A stretch of 46,412 nucleotides of DNA from Pseudomonadota bacterium (GTDB taxonomy: Bacteria; Pseudomonadota; Alphaproteobacteria; Caulobacterales; Caulobacteraceae): the NCBI GenBank assembly GCA_963205005.1, contig CAUJHW010000063.1, positions 1 to 46,412 of the forward strand, in the 5' to 3' direction. Positions within the stretch are counted from its first letter, which is position 1. Each line of letters begins with the position of its first letter. Below are positions 19,131 to 28,801 of this stretch, one piece after another. The translations under genes were made by a program, and so were the position numbers. A model generated the notes under the pieces. That model searched no databases. It worked only from the letters and a program-made list of their open reading frames with translations, and had not been told where the DNA came from.

Positions 19131-19625
19131 GTGCGCTACGATCTGCTGAAAATCCTTCTGGTGGACGACAACCACTACATGCGCGTGCTCCTGGCGGAGA
19201 TCCTGCGGGCCATCGGCGTGAAGGATATCTGGGAAGCCAGCGATGGCGCCGAAGGCCTGCAGATGATGCGCGACCACGCCGTCGACATCGTCATGACCGA
19301 CCTGTCGATGCAGCCACTGGACGGGATCGACTTCGTGCGCCTGCTGCGCAATTCGCCGGACAGCCCCAACCAGATGACCCCGGTGGTGATGATCACCGGC
19401 CACTCCACCTTCGCCCGGGTGGCCGAGGCGCGCGACGCCGGGGTGAACGAGTTCCTTGCCAAGCCCCTGACCGCGCGCGGCGTGATCGAGCGACTGCACC
19501 AGGCCATCGAGCATCCCCGCCCCTATGTGCGCTCGGACGACTACTTCGGTCCGGAGCGGCGGCGGCGGAACGACCCGCAGTACCGCGGCCCCTGGCGGCG
19601 CGAAGGCGACACCGACAAGGCCTGA
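19131..19625 (+). CDS. CheY-like single-domain response regulator with basic tail
   Basis: I start at GTG 19131 (VRYDLLKILLVDDNHYMRVLLAEIL), which follows GCGAG and matches related alphaproteobacterial regulators opening with MRYD; a longer frame from 19068 gives a non-homologous Arg/Pro-rich leader. The 164-aa protein has a complete receiver domain with the acidic pair DD, phospho-acceptor Asp in IVMTDLSMQPLDG, the Thr in VVMITGHS and the Lys in EFLAKPLTA. The C-terminal ~40 residues (DDYFGPERRRRNDPQYRGPWRREGD) are charged and likely unstructured; this FGP-(D/E)RRR-like tail recurs in related regulators. No DNA-binding output domain is present, so it probably acts by protein interaction, e.g. 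in motility or cell-cycle control. Confidence 0.87.
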   Translation: MRYDLLKILLVDDNHYMRVLLAEILRAIGVKDIWEASDGAEGLQMMRDHAVDIVMTDLSMQPLDGIDFVRLLRNSPDSPNQMTPVVMITGHSTFARVAEARDAGVNEFLAKPLTARGVIERLHQAIEHPRPYVRSDDYFGPERRRRNDPQYRGPWRREGDTDKA

Positions 19626-19637
19626 CGGCCTCGCTGC

Positions 19638-20009
19638 TCAGAGCGTGAGCGTGCAGCTTTCCCCGATGGTGGGACGCGAGACGACGACCCGCGAAAGCCC
19701 GGGAAACGCCGGGCGCAGCCGCTCGGCGAAATAGAGGCAGATGTGCTCCAGCGTCGGCCGCGAGAGGCCGGGCTTCTCGTTGAGCACGCCGTGGTCCAGC
19801 TCGGCCGCCACACCCTTCAGCACCGTGTCGAGATCGGCGAGGTCGGCGACCCAGCCGACCGGGTCCTGGGTGGGGCCACGCACGCTGGCTTCCACGCGGA
19901 ATGAGTGCCCATGCATGTTGGCGTAGGGCCGGTGCTCCGGACCGTCGGCGAGGAAGTGCGCCGCATCGAAGGTCGCGGCCTTGGTGATCTCGAAGGAGGG
20001 CTGGGTCAT
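19638..20009 (-). CDS. queD: 6-carboxytetrahydropterin synthase-like protein, catalytic Cys replaced
   Basis: The 123-aa protein has the PTPS/QueD fold signature: FDAAHFL (zinc His), MHGHSFRVEASVRG (two zinc His), GWVADLADLDTVL, the catalytic LDHGVLNE (Asp-His) and the closing SRPTIGESCTL. It is the last gene of queC-queE-queD and should convert 7,8-dihydroneopterin triphosphate to CPH4 for queuosine synthesis. Compared with E. coli QueD (HKCGRLHGHSF), the active-site Cys27 aligns with Tyr29 here (HRPYANMHGHSF). Asp and His of the catalytic set remain. The start at 20009 excludes an upstream proline/arginine-rich extension that would overlap the queE end. Confidence 0.87.
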   Translation of the reverse strand: MTQPSFEITKAATFDAAHFLADGPEHRPYANMHGHSFRVEASVRGPTQDPVGWVADLADLDTVLKGVAAELDHGVLNEKPGLSRPTLEHICLYFAERLRPAFPGLSRVVVSRPTIGESCTLTL

Positions 20010-20044
20010 GGACGTCGCAATGGGGCGGCGCAGGCGCGGATGGC

Positions 20045-20677
20045 CTAGGCGATGCCGAGGTACTTGTGGGTTTGCACGCTTAAACGCCAGCGGGGGTGTG
20101 CGAGGCAATAGGCGATTGCCGCTGCGGTATTCGCCACGCGGTCGGGACCGTCCATGGGCTGCAGCAGGAAACGCTCGAAATCGAGGTGCTCGAAACGGGC
20201 GGGCGCGGCCTTTTCCTGCGGGAAGACGAGCTTGAGTTCCTGGCCTCGGGTCTGGACTACAGGCGCGTCGGCCTTGGGGCTGACACAGATCCAGTCGACG
20301 CCCTCCGGGACCAGCAGGGTGCCGTTGGTTTCCAGCGCGATCGAGAATCCTCGCGCGTGAAGGGCGTCGATCAGGGCGGGATCGACCTGCAGCAGCGGCT
20401 CGCCGCCGGTGAGCACCGTGAGGCGGTCGTGGGGGCCGCCGGTCCAGGCCGCCTCAATGGCGTCCGCGAGGGCGCCGGCGTCGGCGAAGCGGCCTCCACC
20501 CTCCCCGTCCATCCCGACGAAATCGGTGTCGCAGAAGGTACAGACGGCGGTGGCGCGATCGCGCTCCAGTCCGTTCCAGAGGTTGCAGCCGGCGAAACGA
20601 CAGAACACCGCCGGACGGCCGGCCTGGCCGCCCTCGCCCTGCAGGGTGAGGAAGATCTCCTTGACCGCGTAGCTCAC
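20045..20677 (-). CDS. queE: 7-carboxy-7-deazaguanine synthase
   Basis: The 210-aa radical SAM protein opens [34 protein letters not shown]. It has the cluster motif of QueE, C-x14-C-x2-C (GCNLWNG ... VCTFCDTDF), instead of the usual CX3CX2C. The [12 protein letters not shown] segment is the SAM-binding GGE motif, followed by ALETNGT and VSPKAD. It turns CPH4 into CDG with a [4Fe-4S] cluster and SAM. Its start overlaps the end of queC by 4 nt, and 35 nt separate it from queD. The length matches the longer type of QueE. Confidence 0.95.
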   Translation of the reverse strand: MSYAVKEIFLTLQGEGGQAGRPAVFCRFAGCNLWNGLERDRATAVCTFCDTDFVGMDGEGGGRFADAGALADAIEAAWTGGPHDRLTVLTGGEPLLQVDPALIDALHARGFSIALETNGTLLVPEGVDWICVSPKADAPVVQTRGQELKLVFPQEKAAPARFEHLDFERFLLQPMDGPDRVANTAAAIAYCLAHPRWRLSVQTHKYLGIA

Positions 20678-21399
20678 GGGCGGGTCTCCGGCCGCCCGTC
20701 GGCGTCCCAGGCCTCGTAGCCACGCTGGCGCAGCTCACAGGCGGGGCAGGCGCCGCAGCCGTGACCCCAGGGATGCAGCGTCCCGCGTTCGCCCAGGTAG
20801 CAGGTGTGGCTCTCCTCGACGGTGATCGCCACCAGCGGCTCGCCGCCGAGCGCCCGGGCCAGGCCCCAGGTCTGCGCCTTGGTCAGGCGCATCAGAGGGG
20901 TCTCGACCCGGAAGGTCTGCTCCATGCCGAGGTTCAGCGCCCGCTCCGTGGCGTCCAGCGTGTCGCGCCGGCAGTCGGGATAGCCGGAGAAGTCGGTCTC
21001 GCACATGCCGCCCACCAGGGCGGTCAGCCCACGACGGTCGGCCAGGGCGGCGGCATAGACCAGGAACACCAGGTTGCGCCCCGGCACGAAGGTCGACGGC
21101 AGGCCCCTCCCGGTGACCTCGATGGCGCGGTCCGAGGTCATGGCCGTCTCGCCGATGGCCCCAAAGCTTCGGATGTCCAGCATGTGGTCCTCGCCCAGCC
21201 GGGCGCCCCAGTGGGGAAACTCCCGCGCCATGCGGGCGCGGACCGCCTGGCGGGCCTCAAGCTCCACGCTGTGGCGCTGGCCGTAGTCGAAGCCCAGCGT
21301 CTCGACCCGCGGATAGCGGTCGAGGGCCCAGGCCAGGCATGCGGTGGAGTCCTGTCCGCCGGAGAACAGGACGAGAGCGCCGTCTTTCATGGCCCCCAT
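20674..21399 (-). CDS. queC: 7-cyano-7-deazaguanine synthase
   Basis: The 241-aa protein has the PP-loop [14 protein letters not shown] at its N-terminus, [14 protein letters not shown], the [14 protein letters not shown] block and [16 protein letters not shown]. The C-terminal zinc site is made by ESHTCYLG and [11 protein letters not shown] (four Cys). It converts CDG to preQ0 using ATP and ammonia. It is the first gene of the queC-queE-queD operon. Two in-frame ATGs (21399 and 21390) are possible; neither has an ideal ribosome site, and the difference is only three residues. No preQ1 riboswitch-like structure is visible upstream. Confidence 0.96.
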   Translation of the reverse strand: MGAMKDGALVLFSGGQDSTACLAWALDRYPRVETLGFDYGQRHSVELEARQAVRARMAREFPHWGARLGEDHMLDIRSFGAIGETAMTSDRAIEVTGRGLPSTFVPGRNLVFLVYAAALADRRGLTALVGGMCETDFSGYPDCRRDTLDATERALNLGMEQTFRVETPLMRLTKAQTWGLARALGGEPLVAITVEESHTCYLGERGTLHPWGHGCGACPACELRQRGYEAWDADGRPETRP

Positions 21400-21636
21400 A
21401 TGGGCCGGATGGCGATTTCAGGGAAGCGACGCTGCGGCAACTTCGTTGTCGCTGGCGCCACAGTCGGCCACGCAATCCCTTGCGCGTACTGGCGTTCGTT
21501 GACAGTCGCCGGCGCCGGGGGGAGCTTCCGCCTGCCTGAAAGGGGGCGCGCCGCCCTCCGCAGGCTCACGCTTTGCGGCGCGATACGGCGACCAAGAGCC
21601 ACTTCAGAAGAGCTCGGACGCCCTGGGAGGAACAGG

Positions 21637-24475
21637 ATGTCGAACACACGCGCTCTCAAGAAGCTTTCTGGCCGTGGGCGTTTCCGCCGCGGCCCTGACC
21701 GGCTTTGCCATGCCCGCCATGGCCCAGACCGGCAACCAGATCGAGGAACTGGTCGTTACCGCGCAGAAGAAGGAAGAGGCCCTCCAGGACGTGCCGATCG
21801 CCGTCTCGGCCTTCGACCAGAACGCGCTCGAGAAGTCCAAGATTGACGGCGGCCCGAACCTGGTGCTGGCCGTGCCGAACGTGAACTTCTCCAAGGGGAA
21901 TTTCACCGGCTACAACTTCCAGATCCGCGGCATCGGCTCGAAGCTGGTGGCCGCCTCGGGCGACGCGGGCACGGGCATTCACCTGAACAACGCCCCGCTC
22001 ATTTCCAACAACCTGTTCGAGACCGAGTTCTACGACGTCGAGCGGGTGGAAGTGCTGCGCGGTCCGCAGGGCACCCTGTACGGCCGTAACGCCACCGGCG
22101 GCGTGGTCAACATGCTGACCGCCAAGCCCACCGACACCTTCGAAGGCAACGCTCGGGCCGAGTACGGCAACTACAACACCATGAAGGCCCGCGGCATGAT
22201 CAACGTGCCGCTCGGCGAGATGCTCGCCCTGCGGGTCGCCGGTTCGTACCTGAAGCGCGACGGCTTCGGCAAAAACCTAGTGACCGGAAACGATGCCGAC
22301 GACCGTGAACTGTATGGCGCGCGCGCTACCCTGTCGTTCAAGCCCACTGACCGGTTCCGCAGCTGGGTGATGTGGGATCACTTCGAGGAAGACGACAACC
22401 GCTCGCGGATCGGCAAGCAGTACTGCACGAAGGACACCGGCCCGGCGAACGTCGGCGGCGTGGCTTTCTCGTCAGCCGCTGGCGGCCTGATCGGCCAGAT
22501 CGAGAAGGGCCTGTTCAGCCAGGGCTGCTCGCCCACCTCGCTGTATGACGCCAGCGCGCTTGGCACCGTGAACTCGCAGGCGACCCTGGGTGGCCTGTTC
22601 GGCGCCCTGGCCGGCTTCCAGAGCGGCGACGCCTATGCCGGCAAGATGCAGACGCCGGGCATCCGCGACATCGAATCGACCTTCGACCCGATCTACAAGT
22701 CGAAGACCGACATCTACGAGTTCAATGCCGAGTTCGATGTCACCGACAGCATCACGCTGAACTGGCTGTCGGCCTACACCTACTACAAGCTGAATACCCG
22801 GCAGGACTACAACCGGTACACGCCCAGCACGAGCTTCAACACCACGCCGAACCCGGTGAACGTGTTCGCGGCCGTGCCGACCTATGCGGCGATCTATGCC
22901 GGCCTGTTCCCGGGCGGCGTGGTGAAGGATCCGCAGAACGGTCCGTTCAACCGCTTCACCACCAGCGACATCTCGTCCGCCTATACCGATCAGTGGAGCC
23001 ACGAAGTCCGGTTCTCGTCGAGCTTCGACGGCCCCTTCAACTTCAACGTCGGCGCCTTCCTCACCCGCTACACCTACTCGGGTGACTACTTCGTGATGTT
23101 CAATACGGGGACCGGCTACTACCAGGTCAACAACCTGCTCAGCACAGGCAATGCCAACTGCACCAGTGGCGCTGCCTGCGTGGCGATCGACCCGGGCCAG
23201 GATCCGGACCGTTCGGGCCACAACTACTACGACAACTACGGGCCCTACGACCTGACGTCCTACGCCGTGTTCGGCGAGGCCTACTGGCAGATGTCCGAGA
23301 ACTTCAAGTTCACGCTCGGCCTGCGCTACACGGTGGACAAGAAGGAAGTCGAGAACCACTCGGTCACGCTGGGCACGCCCGGCTCGGGCATCGGCGCTCC
23401 GGCGCCGGGCCAGCCGGCCATCCTCAAGGCGAAGTTCAGCGAGCCGACCGGCCGCTTCGGCTTCGACTGGAAGCCAGACCTGGGCTTCACCAACGACACG
23501 CTGATCTACGGCTTCTATTCGCGCGGCTACAAGGCGGGCGGCGTGAACCCGGCCTTTAGCCCGGGCATCGGCGTCGTTGCGATCAGCCCGATCTTCAAGC
23601 CGGAGTTCATCGACAGCCTGGAAATCGGATCGAAGAACACGCTGGCGGACGGCACCCTTCAGGTGAACGTCGCGGCCTTCCACTATGACTACAAGGGCTA
23701 TCAGGTCTCGAAGATCATCAACCGCACCTCGATCAACGAGAACATCGACGCCAAGGTGATGGGCGCCGAGTTCGAGTCGATCTGGCAGCCGCTGGATGGC
23801 CTTCGCCTGAACGCCGCCATCGGCTGGCTGGACTCCAAGATCGGCAAGGCCAGCTCGATCGACACCTTCAACCGCACCCAGAGCATCGCCGGCCTGACCC
23901 TGGTCAAGTCCAGCGCCGCCTCAAACTGCGTGGTGTCGACTGCGGCGGCTGCGGCGGCCCTGGGCATCGCCAACGCCACCAACCCGTTCAACCTGCTCGG
24001 CGTCTGCACCCTGGCCTCGGCCGCCGGCGCTGGCACCAACATCAACGGGACGGGCGCGATCGCCGCCGGCACCAACGCCTTCGGTGGCCTGGTTTCGGAA
24101 GGTGTCGAAGCGAACGTGAAGGGCAACGAGCTGCCCAACGCGCCGCACTGGACCGTGTCGCTGGGGGCCCAGTACACCTGGAACCTCGGTGACTGGGACG
24201 CGACCCTCCGCGGCGATTACTATCACCAGACCAAGACCTTCGCCCGGATCTACAATTCGGCCGCGGACGGCATCAAGGCCTGGAGCAACGTCAACCTGAC
24301 CCTGAGCGTCGAGAACAAGGACCTCGGCGTCGAAGTGGCGGGCTTCGTCAAGAACGCCACCAAGGAGAAGGCGATCACCGACTTCTACCTGACCGACGAC
24401 AGCTCCGGCCTGTTCCGGAACGTCTTCTACACCGAGCCGCGCACTTACGGCGTGTCGGTGACCAAGCGCTGGTAA
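21637..24475 (+). pseudogene. TonB-dependent receptor with apparent +1 frameshift in the signal peptide
   Basis: A strong ribosome site (GGGAGGAACAGG) precedes ATG 21637, which reads MSNTRALKK and then leaves the receptor frame. The receptor frame, open from before 21638 to 24475, reads RSFLAVGVSAAALTGFAMPAMAQTGN over the same bases. Dropping one base near 21661 would give MSNTRALK-SFLAVGVSAAALTGFAMPAMAQ, a textbook signal peptide. From there on the gene is intact: EELVVTAQKKEEALQDVPIAVSAF (TonB box), the plug with RVEVLRGPQGTLYGRNATGG, and a barrel ending PRTYGVSVTKRW, about 930 aa. A GTG at 21674 could start translation but leaves no positively charged n-region. It could be a sequencing error, a true null or a rare programmed shift. 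The substrate is unknown. Confidence 0.8.
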
Positions 24476-24500
24476 GCCTGGCCTTCCAGGACGTCTGATC

Positions 24501-24529
24501 GGGGCGGCGGAGCAATCCGCCGCCCCTTT
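24501..24529 (+). terminator. Rho-independent terminator after the TonB receptor
   Basis: A perfect 11-bp GC stem (GGGGCGGCGGA, loop GCAA, TCCGCCGCCCC; 24501-24526) is followed by TTTCT. It lies 25 nt after the receptor stop and 11 nt before the stop of kdpE on the other strand. The T tract is short, but the stem is very stable and could also block transcription coming from the kdpDE side. Confidence 0.8.
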
Positions 24530-24539
24530 CTCATGGCGT

Positions 24540-25232
24540 TCAGGCCTTCGGCCGGTCGGCGGCGAGCCGATAACCAACGCCGGGCACGGAGATCAGCCGG
24601 GCCGCGCCCAGCTTGTGCCGCAGCTGACCCATGTAGACCCGCAGGTACTGGATATCGGCCCGCTCGCTGCCCCAGACCGCGCGCAGCAGATCGGCATGCG
24701 ACACGGTGCGGTCGAGGTTCAGCGCGAGTTCGCACAGCAGGTCATATTCCTTGGGCGAAAGGGCCACGGCGACGCCGGCGCGGGACACGCGGCGAAGGCC
24801 CATGTCGATGTCCAGATCGCCGGCGACGACGCGGGGCGCCGAGCCCCGCGCCTGGACGCCGTGGCGCAGGGCCGCCCGCATCCGGGCCAGCAGTTCATCG
24901 ACCCCGAAGGGCTTCTGCACATAGTCGTCCGCACCCAGGTCCAGGGCCTGAACCTTCATCGCCTCGGCCTCACGGGCCGAGAGCACGATGATCGGGGTGG
25001 CGCCTCGGGCGCGGATGTCGCGGATCACCGACAGCCCGTCGCGGTCCGGCAGGCCCAGGTCGAGCAGCACCAGGTCGGGCGCGTAGTGGGCGAACCACCG
25101 CATCCCCTCGGCCGCCGTCCGCGCCGGCACTGGCCGGTATCCGGCGGCCTTCAGGGTCGCCGACAGGGCGGCGTTGAAGCTGGGATCGTCCTCGACCACC
25201 AGCACCGTCGCCGGATCGGAAGTCTCGCTCAT
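24540..25232 (-). CDS. kdpE: KdpE-type response regulator (OmpR family)
   Basis: The 230-aa protein has a receiver domain (TVLVVEDDPSF, phospho-acceptor in LVLLDLGLPDRDG, Lys in YVQKPFGVDELLARMRAAL). An OmpR-type winged helix follows (VALSPKEYDLLCELALNLDRTVSHADLLRAVWG, then IQYLRVYMGQLRHKLG, ending ISVPGVGYRLA). The combination YLRVYMGQLRxKL is characteristic of KdpE. The start overlaps the stop of the kdpD-like gene by 4 nt (ATGA). In the known system it activates the kdpFABC potassium pump; those genes are not in view. The divergent kup gene, on the far side of kdpD, is an obvious candidate target. Confidence 0.9.
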   Translation of the reverse strand: MSETSDPATVLVVEDDPSFNAALSATLKAAGYRPVPARTAAEGMRWFAHYAPDLVLLDLGLPDRDGLSVIRDIRARGATPIIVLSAREAEAMKVQALDLGADDYVQKPFGVDELLARMRAALRHGVQARGSAPRVVAGDLDIDMGLRRVSRAGVAVALSPKEYDLLCELALNLDRTVSHADLLRAVWGSERADIQYLRVYMGQLRHKLGAARLISVPGVGYRLAADRPKA

Positions 25233-26740
25233 GGGCGCGCCGCCAGGGGCGCCAGCAGCCGGACCCAGGCGCCTGTGCGGTCGAGACGGTCGCCCGCCTC
25301 CACCCGGCCCCCCTGGGCCTCGAGAAATCCGCGGGCGATGGACAGGCCAAGACCCGCGCCGGGCGGCCGTCCGTCGCCGGCGCGGCCGCGGGCGAACTTC
25401 TCGAACAGCGGCTCCGGCGGTCCGGGAAACCCCGGGCCCTCGTCCAGCACCTCGACCCAACCCATGTCATCCTGCCGGCCGCAGCGGACGCAGACGGTCG
25501 AACCTTCCGGCGCGTACTTGCCGGCGTTTTCCAGCAGGTTGACCAGGGCGCTCTCGAACAGGGCGGCGTCGACCATCAGCGCATCACCCCCCGTGGCCTC
25601 ATTGCGCACGAGCCGGCCTGCCAGCGCCGGCCCCGCGCGGTCGAGGGCGGCTGCCACCAGGTCGGCGGTCTCCATGGTGGCGAGGCGGACCGGCAGGGCG
25701 CCGGCCCCGATGCGGTTCATGTCGAGCAGGCTCTCGACCATGCGGCTGAGGCGCGCGGTTTCGGCCTCGGCCGCGGCCAGCAGGGCCTCCCGGGTCGCCG
25801 CGTCATGCGACGCGTCGAAGCGGCGCAGGCTCTGGAGGGTGAACAGAACGGTCGAGAGCGGCGTCTTCAGGTCGTGCGACACCGCCGCCAGCAGGTCGTC
25901 CTTCAGCGCCTCGCTGGCGAGGCGGACCCGCTGATCGAGAATCTGGGCGGCATAAGCCTCCCGGTCGAGAGCGACGGACAGATAGGCCGAGACGATCTCC
26001 ACCAGTCGCTCCGGCGCCTCAGGACGCCCCTCCTCCCGTTCGGACAGCCGGACGCCGATGGCCGCGGCCTGCCGCTGGCGGCTGCGCACCGGCCAGAAGT
26101 CGAACGCCGACTCGCCGGCCGGATAGGCGCCGCCCCGGGTCCCTATCCCCGAGGCGACGGACCACCGGGCCGCCTCGATGTCGGCCGGGGAGAGCGCCGC
26201 CCCGCCGGCCGTGGCGGCGGGGGCCAGGGCCTCCGCATCCTTCAGCAGCACCACGGCCGGCGCCTGGAAGACCTGCGCCAGCGCTTCGGCGCAGCGGGCG
26301 GCGACCCCCGACCGGTCTGTCTCCCCGACCAGCGCGCGCCCGAGCGCCTGCAGGGCCGAGGCCTGGTCCGCCGCCCGCCAGGCCTCCAGCGCGCGGCGCC
26401 GGGACTGGGCCGCCACGCCACTGACCGCGGCCGCGACAATCATCAGCAGGACCAGCGCCCAGGCGTTGGCCGGGTCCGCCACGCGCAGGGTGTAGCGGGG
26501 CTCGATCAGGAAATAGTTGTAGGCAAAGACGCCCCCGACTGCGGCGGCCAGGGCCGGGCCCCATCCGAAGGCGGTGGCTGCGAAGACCACCGGCAGCACA
26601 AAAACCAGGGACAGGTTGGGCGCCGGGAACTGCTGTTCCACCAGAACCGCCGCCAGTGTGGCGAACGCCACCGCGAGCGCGGCCGCGCCGTAGCCGAAGA
26701 GGACCGGCGGACTGCGCCGCGCCACTGTAAGGGAAGTCAT
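25229..26740 (-). CDS. kdpD: Short KdpD-like sensor histidine kinase lacking the KdpD/Usp domains
   Basis: The 503-aa protein starts directly with the four-TM DUF4118 region of KdpD (LFGYGAAALAVAFATLAAVLVEQQ, LSLVFVLPVVFAATAFGWGPALAAAVGGVFAYNYFLIEP). It continues with a GAF-like segment, HisKA (AVSHDLKTPLSTVL with the phospho-His) and HATPase (N box LVNLLENAGKYAP, G1 DEGPGFP, G2 GAGLGLSIARG). E. coli KdpD is nearly 900 aa with an N-terminal KdpD sensor and Usp domain; these are absent here. The ATG at 26740 has GGAGG 8 nt upstream, so the short form is the native start. It should sense potassium-related cues and phosphorylate the coupled KdpE. Confidence 0.88.
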   Translation of the reverse strand: MTSLTVARRSPPVLFGYGAAALAVAFATLAAVLVEQQFPAPNLSLVFVLPVVFAATAFGWGPALAAAVGGVFAYNYFLIEPRYTLRVADPANAWALVLLMIVAAAVSGVAAQSRRRALEAWRAADQASALQALGRALVGETDRSGVAARCAEALAQVFQAPAVVLLKDAEALAPAATAGGAALSPADIEAARWSVASGIGTRGGAYPAGESAFDFWPVRSRQRQAAAIGVRLSEREEGRPEAPERLVEIVSAYLSVALDREAYAAQILDQRVRLASEALKDDLLAAVSHDLKTPLSTVLFTLQSLRRFDASHDAATREALLAAAEAETARLSRMVESLLDMNRIGAGALPVRLATMETADLVAAALDRAGPALAGRLVRNEATGGDALMVDAALFESALVNLLENAGKYAPEGSTVCVRCGRQDDMGWVEVLDEGPGFPGPPEPLFEKFARGRAGDGRPPGAGLGLSIARGFLEAQGGRVEAGDRLDRTGAWVRLLAPLAARP

Positions 26741-26887
26741 GTCCAAGGCCTCCAGCCTCGCCAGTGAAGGCAAGGAAGGCCCGCGCCCCCGCCGATGCAA
26801 GGGCTGGCGACCGCCCGGACCACACAACCACATGGGATCCTTATGCCGCCCGGCGCGAAAAGCAGGCTTCGCAGACCCTGAGGCTAC

Positions 26888-28801
26888 ATGTCCGACGCCG
26901 ACGCCCACGCCGCCGACCCCTCCCGCACTCAGCCCCGGCTGGCGGCTTTCCTGGCCCTGGCCCTCGGGTCGGCGGGGGTGGTCTACGGCGACATCGGCAC
27001 CAGCCCGCTCTACGCCTTCAAGGAATCCATCGCCCACCTGCGCGAGGCCTCAGGACGGGCCGCCGCCGCCGATGTGATCGGGGTCGTGTCGCTGATGTTC
27101 TGGGCCCTCATGGTGATCGTCACCCTGAAGTACGTTCTGATCCTGATGCGGTTCTCGAACCGCGGCGAGGGTGGAACCCTGTCGCTGATGGCGCTGGTGC
27201 AGAAGGCCGGAGGGCGGGGCGCTCAGGTGGTGCTGCTGGTGGGGATGCTGGGCGCCGGCCTGTTCTTCGGCGACGCCATGCTGACGCCGGCCATCTCCGT
27301 GCTTTCGGCTGTGGAAGGACTCAAGGTCGTAAACGGCCTGGACGGCCGGATTGACCCGTTCATCACGCCCATCGCCCTGGCCATCCTGCTGGCGCTGTTC
27401 GCCGCCCAGCGCAGCGGCACCGGTGGAATCGGACGCTGGTTCGGGCCTATCTGCCTGGTCTGGTTCGCCAGCCTGGCCGCCCTCGGGATTGCGGCGATCC
27501 TGCGCGCGCCGCAGGTGCTGGCGGCGCTGAGCCCGATGGAAGGGCTGGCGCTGTTCGCCCGCCATCCCGTGCTGGCGCCGGCGGTGATGGGCTCGGTGTT
27601 CCTCACGGTCACCGGCGCAGAGGCGCTCTACGCCGACATGGGACATTTCGGGCGCAAGCCGATCCAGCACACCTGGCTTGTGCTGGTTTTCCCCTGCCTC
27701 ACCCTCAACTACCTGGGCCAGGGTGCGCTGGTGCTGGTGGATCCGCAGGCCGCCGACAGTCCGTTCTTCCGGCTGGCGCCCGAGACGCTGCAGTTGCCCC
27801 TGGTGTTGCTGGCCACGGCCGCGACGGTGATCGCCAGCCAGGCCGTCATCTCCGGCGCTTTCTCCCTGGCGCAGCAGGCGATCCAGCTGGGTCTGCTGCC
27901 GCGCATGGTCCTGCAGCCGACATCGGCGGATCATGCGGGGCAGATCTATGCGCCGCAGATCAACTGGATCCTCCTGGTCGGCGTCGTGGCCCTGGTGCTG
28001 GGCTTCGGATCCTCGAGCGCGCTGGCCAGCGCCTACGGCATCTCCGTGGTCGGGGCGATGATCACCTCGTCGCTGCTGGCGGTGCTGGCGGTCCACCGGC
28101 TGAAGCGGTGGCCCATCTGGCTGTCGCTGGCGATGTTCCTGCCGTTCCTGGTCGTGGAGGGCGTGTTCATGGCCGCCAACCTGCTCAAGGTGGCCCACGG
28201 CGGCTATGTGCCGCTGCTGCTGGCGGGCGGGCTGATCTTCGTCATGTGGACCTGGATGCGGGGCCGTGCGCGACTGGCCCGGGCCGAGCAGAGCGACCTC
28301 GACATCGGCGACATCACCACCATGCTCGCCGCGCGCCCCCCGATGCGGGCCCGGGGCTGTGCGGTCTTCCTGACTGCCGAGTCCGGCAAGGTCCCCGCCG
28401 CCCTCCTTCACAACCTCAAGCACAACCAGGTGCTCCACGAACAGGTTGTGCTGCTGAACGTGCAGGTGGTCCGCCGCCCGCACGTCCCCGACGACGAGCG
28501 GGTGGAGATCCGGGATCTCGCCCCGGGCTTCAAGTCGCTCAGCCTGACCTTCGGCTACATGGAGACGCCGAACGTGACCCACGGCATGGCGCTGGCGCGG
28601 GCAAGGGGCCTGAAGTTCGACATCATGCGCACATCGTTTTTCATGAGCCGGCGGGCTCTGATGCCACGGCGACAGAGAGGCCTCGGGCAGATACCCGACA
28701 TGCTGTTCGCCTATCTGCTGCGCAATGCCGTGCGTGCGGCCGACTACTTCCAGATCCCGCCGTCACGGGTCGTTGAACTGGGGACGCAGGTGGTGCTCTA
28801 G
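26888..28801 (+). CDS. kup: Potassium transporter Kup/Trk family
   Basis: The 637-aa protein is a full-length KUP/HAK transporter. It begins with GVVYGDIGTSPLYAFKES, the family signature, followed by SLMFWALMVIVTLKYVLILMRFSNRGEGGTLSLMAL (in parts), GLFFGDAMLTPAISVLSAVEGL and GAEALYADMGHFG. About twelve hydrophobic segments precede a cytoplasmic tail with RTSFFMSRR and IPDMLFAYLLRNA. It imports K+ with protons. It is divergent from the kdpD-kdpE operon across 147 nt, which suggests that these regulators control it. A paralog elsewhere cannot be excluded. Confidence 0.95.
   Translation: MSDADAHAADPSRTQPRLAAFLALALGSAGVVYGDIGTSPLYAFKESIAHLREASGRAAAADVIGVVSLMFWALMVIVTLKYVLILMRFSNRGEGGTLSLMALVQKAGGRGAQVVLLVGMLGAGLFFGDAMLTPAISVLSAVEGLKVVNGLDGRIDPFITPIALAILLALFAAQRSGTGGIGRWFGPICLVWFASLAALGIAAILRAPQVLAALSPMEGLALFARHPVLAPAVMGSVFLTVTGAEALYADMGHFGRKPIQHTWLVLVFPCLTLNYLGQGALVLVDPQAADSPFFRLAPETLQLPLVLLATAATVIASQAVISGAFSLAQQAIQLGLLPRMVLQPTSADHAGQIYAPQINWILLVGVVALVLGFGSSSALASAYGISVVGAMITSSLLAVLAVHRLKRWPIWLSLAMFLPFLVVEGVFMAANLLKVAHGGYVPLLLAGGLIFVMWTWMRGRARLARAEQSDLDIGDITTMLAARPPMRARGCAVFLTAESGKVPAALLHNLKHNQVLHEQVVLLNVQVVRRPHVPDDERVEIRDLAPGFKSLSLTFGYMETPNVTHGMALARARGLKFDIMRTSFFMSRRALMPRRQRGLGQIPDMLFAYLLRNAVRAADYFQIPPSRVVELGTQVVL

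Noticed and set aside
21400..21636. Possible riboswitch before the TonB receptor or preQ1-type element before queC
   Set aside because: No conserved cobalamin, preQ1 or other riboswitch core could be recognised in this 237-nt region on either strand.
27050..28582. A 510-codon frame antisense to kup
   Set aside because: It is a composition shadow: His/Gln/Arg-rich with no recognisable domain, opposite a well-supported transporter gene.
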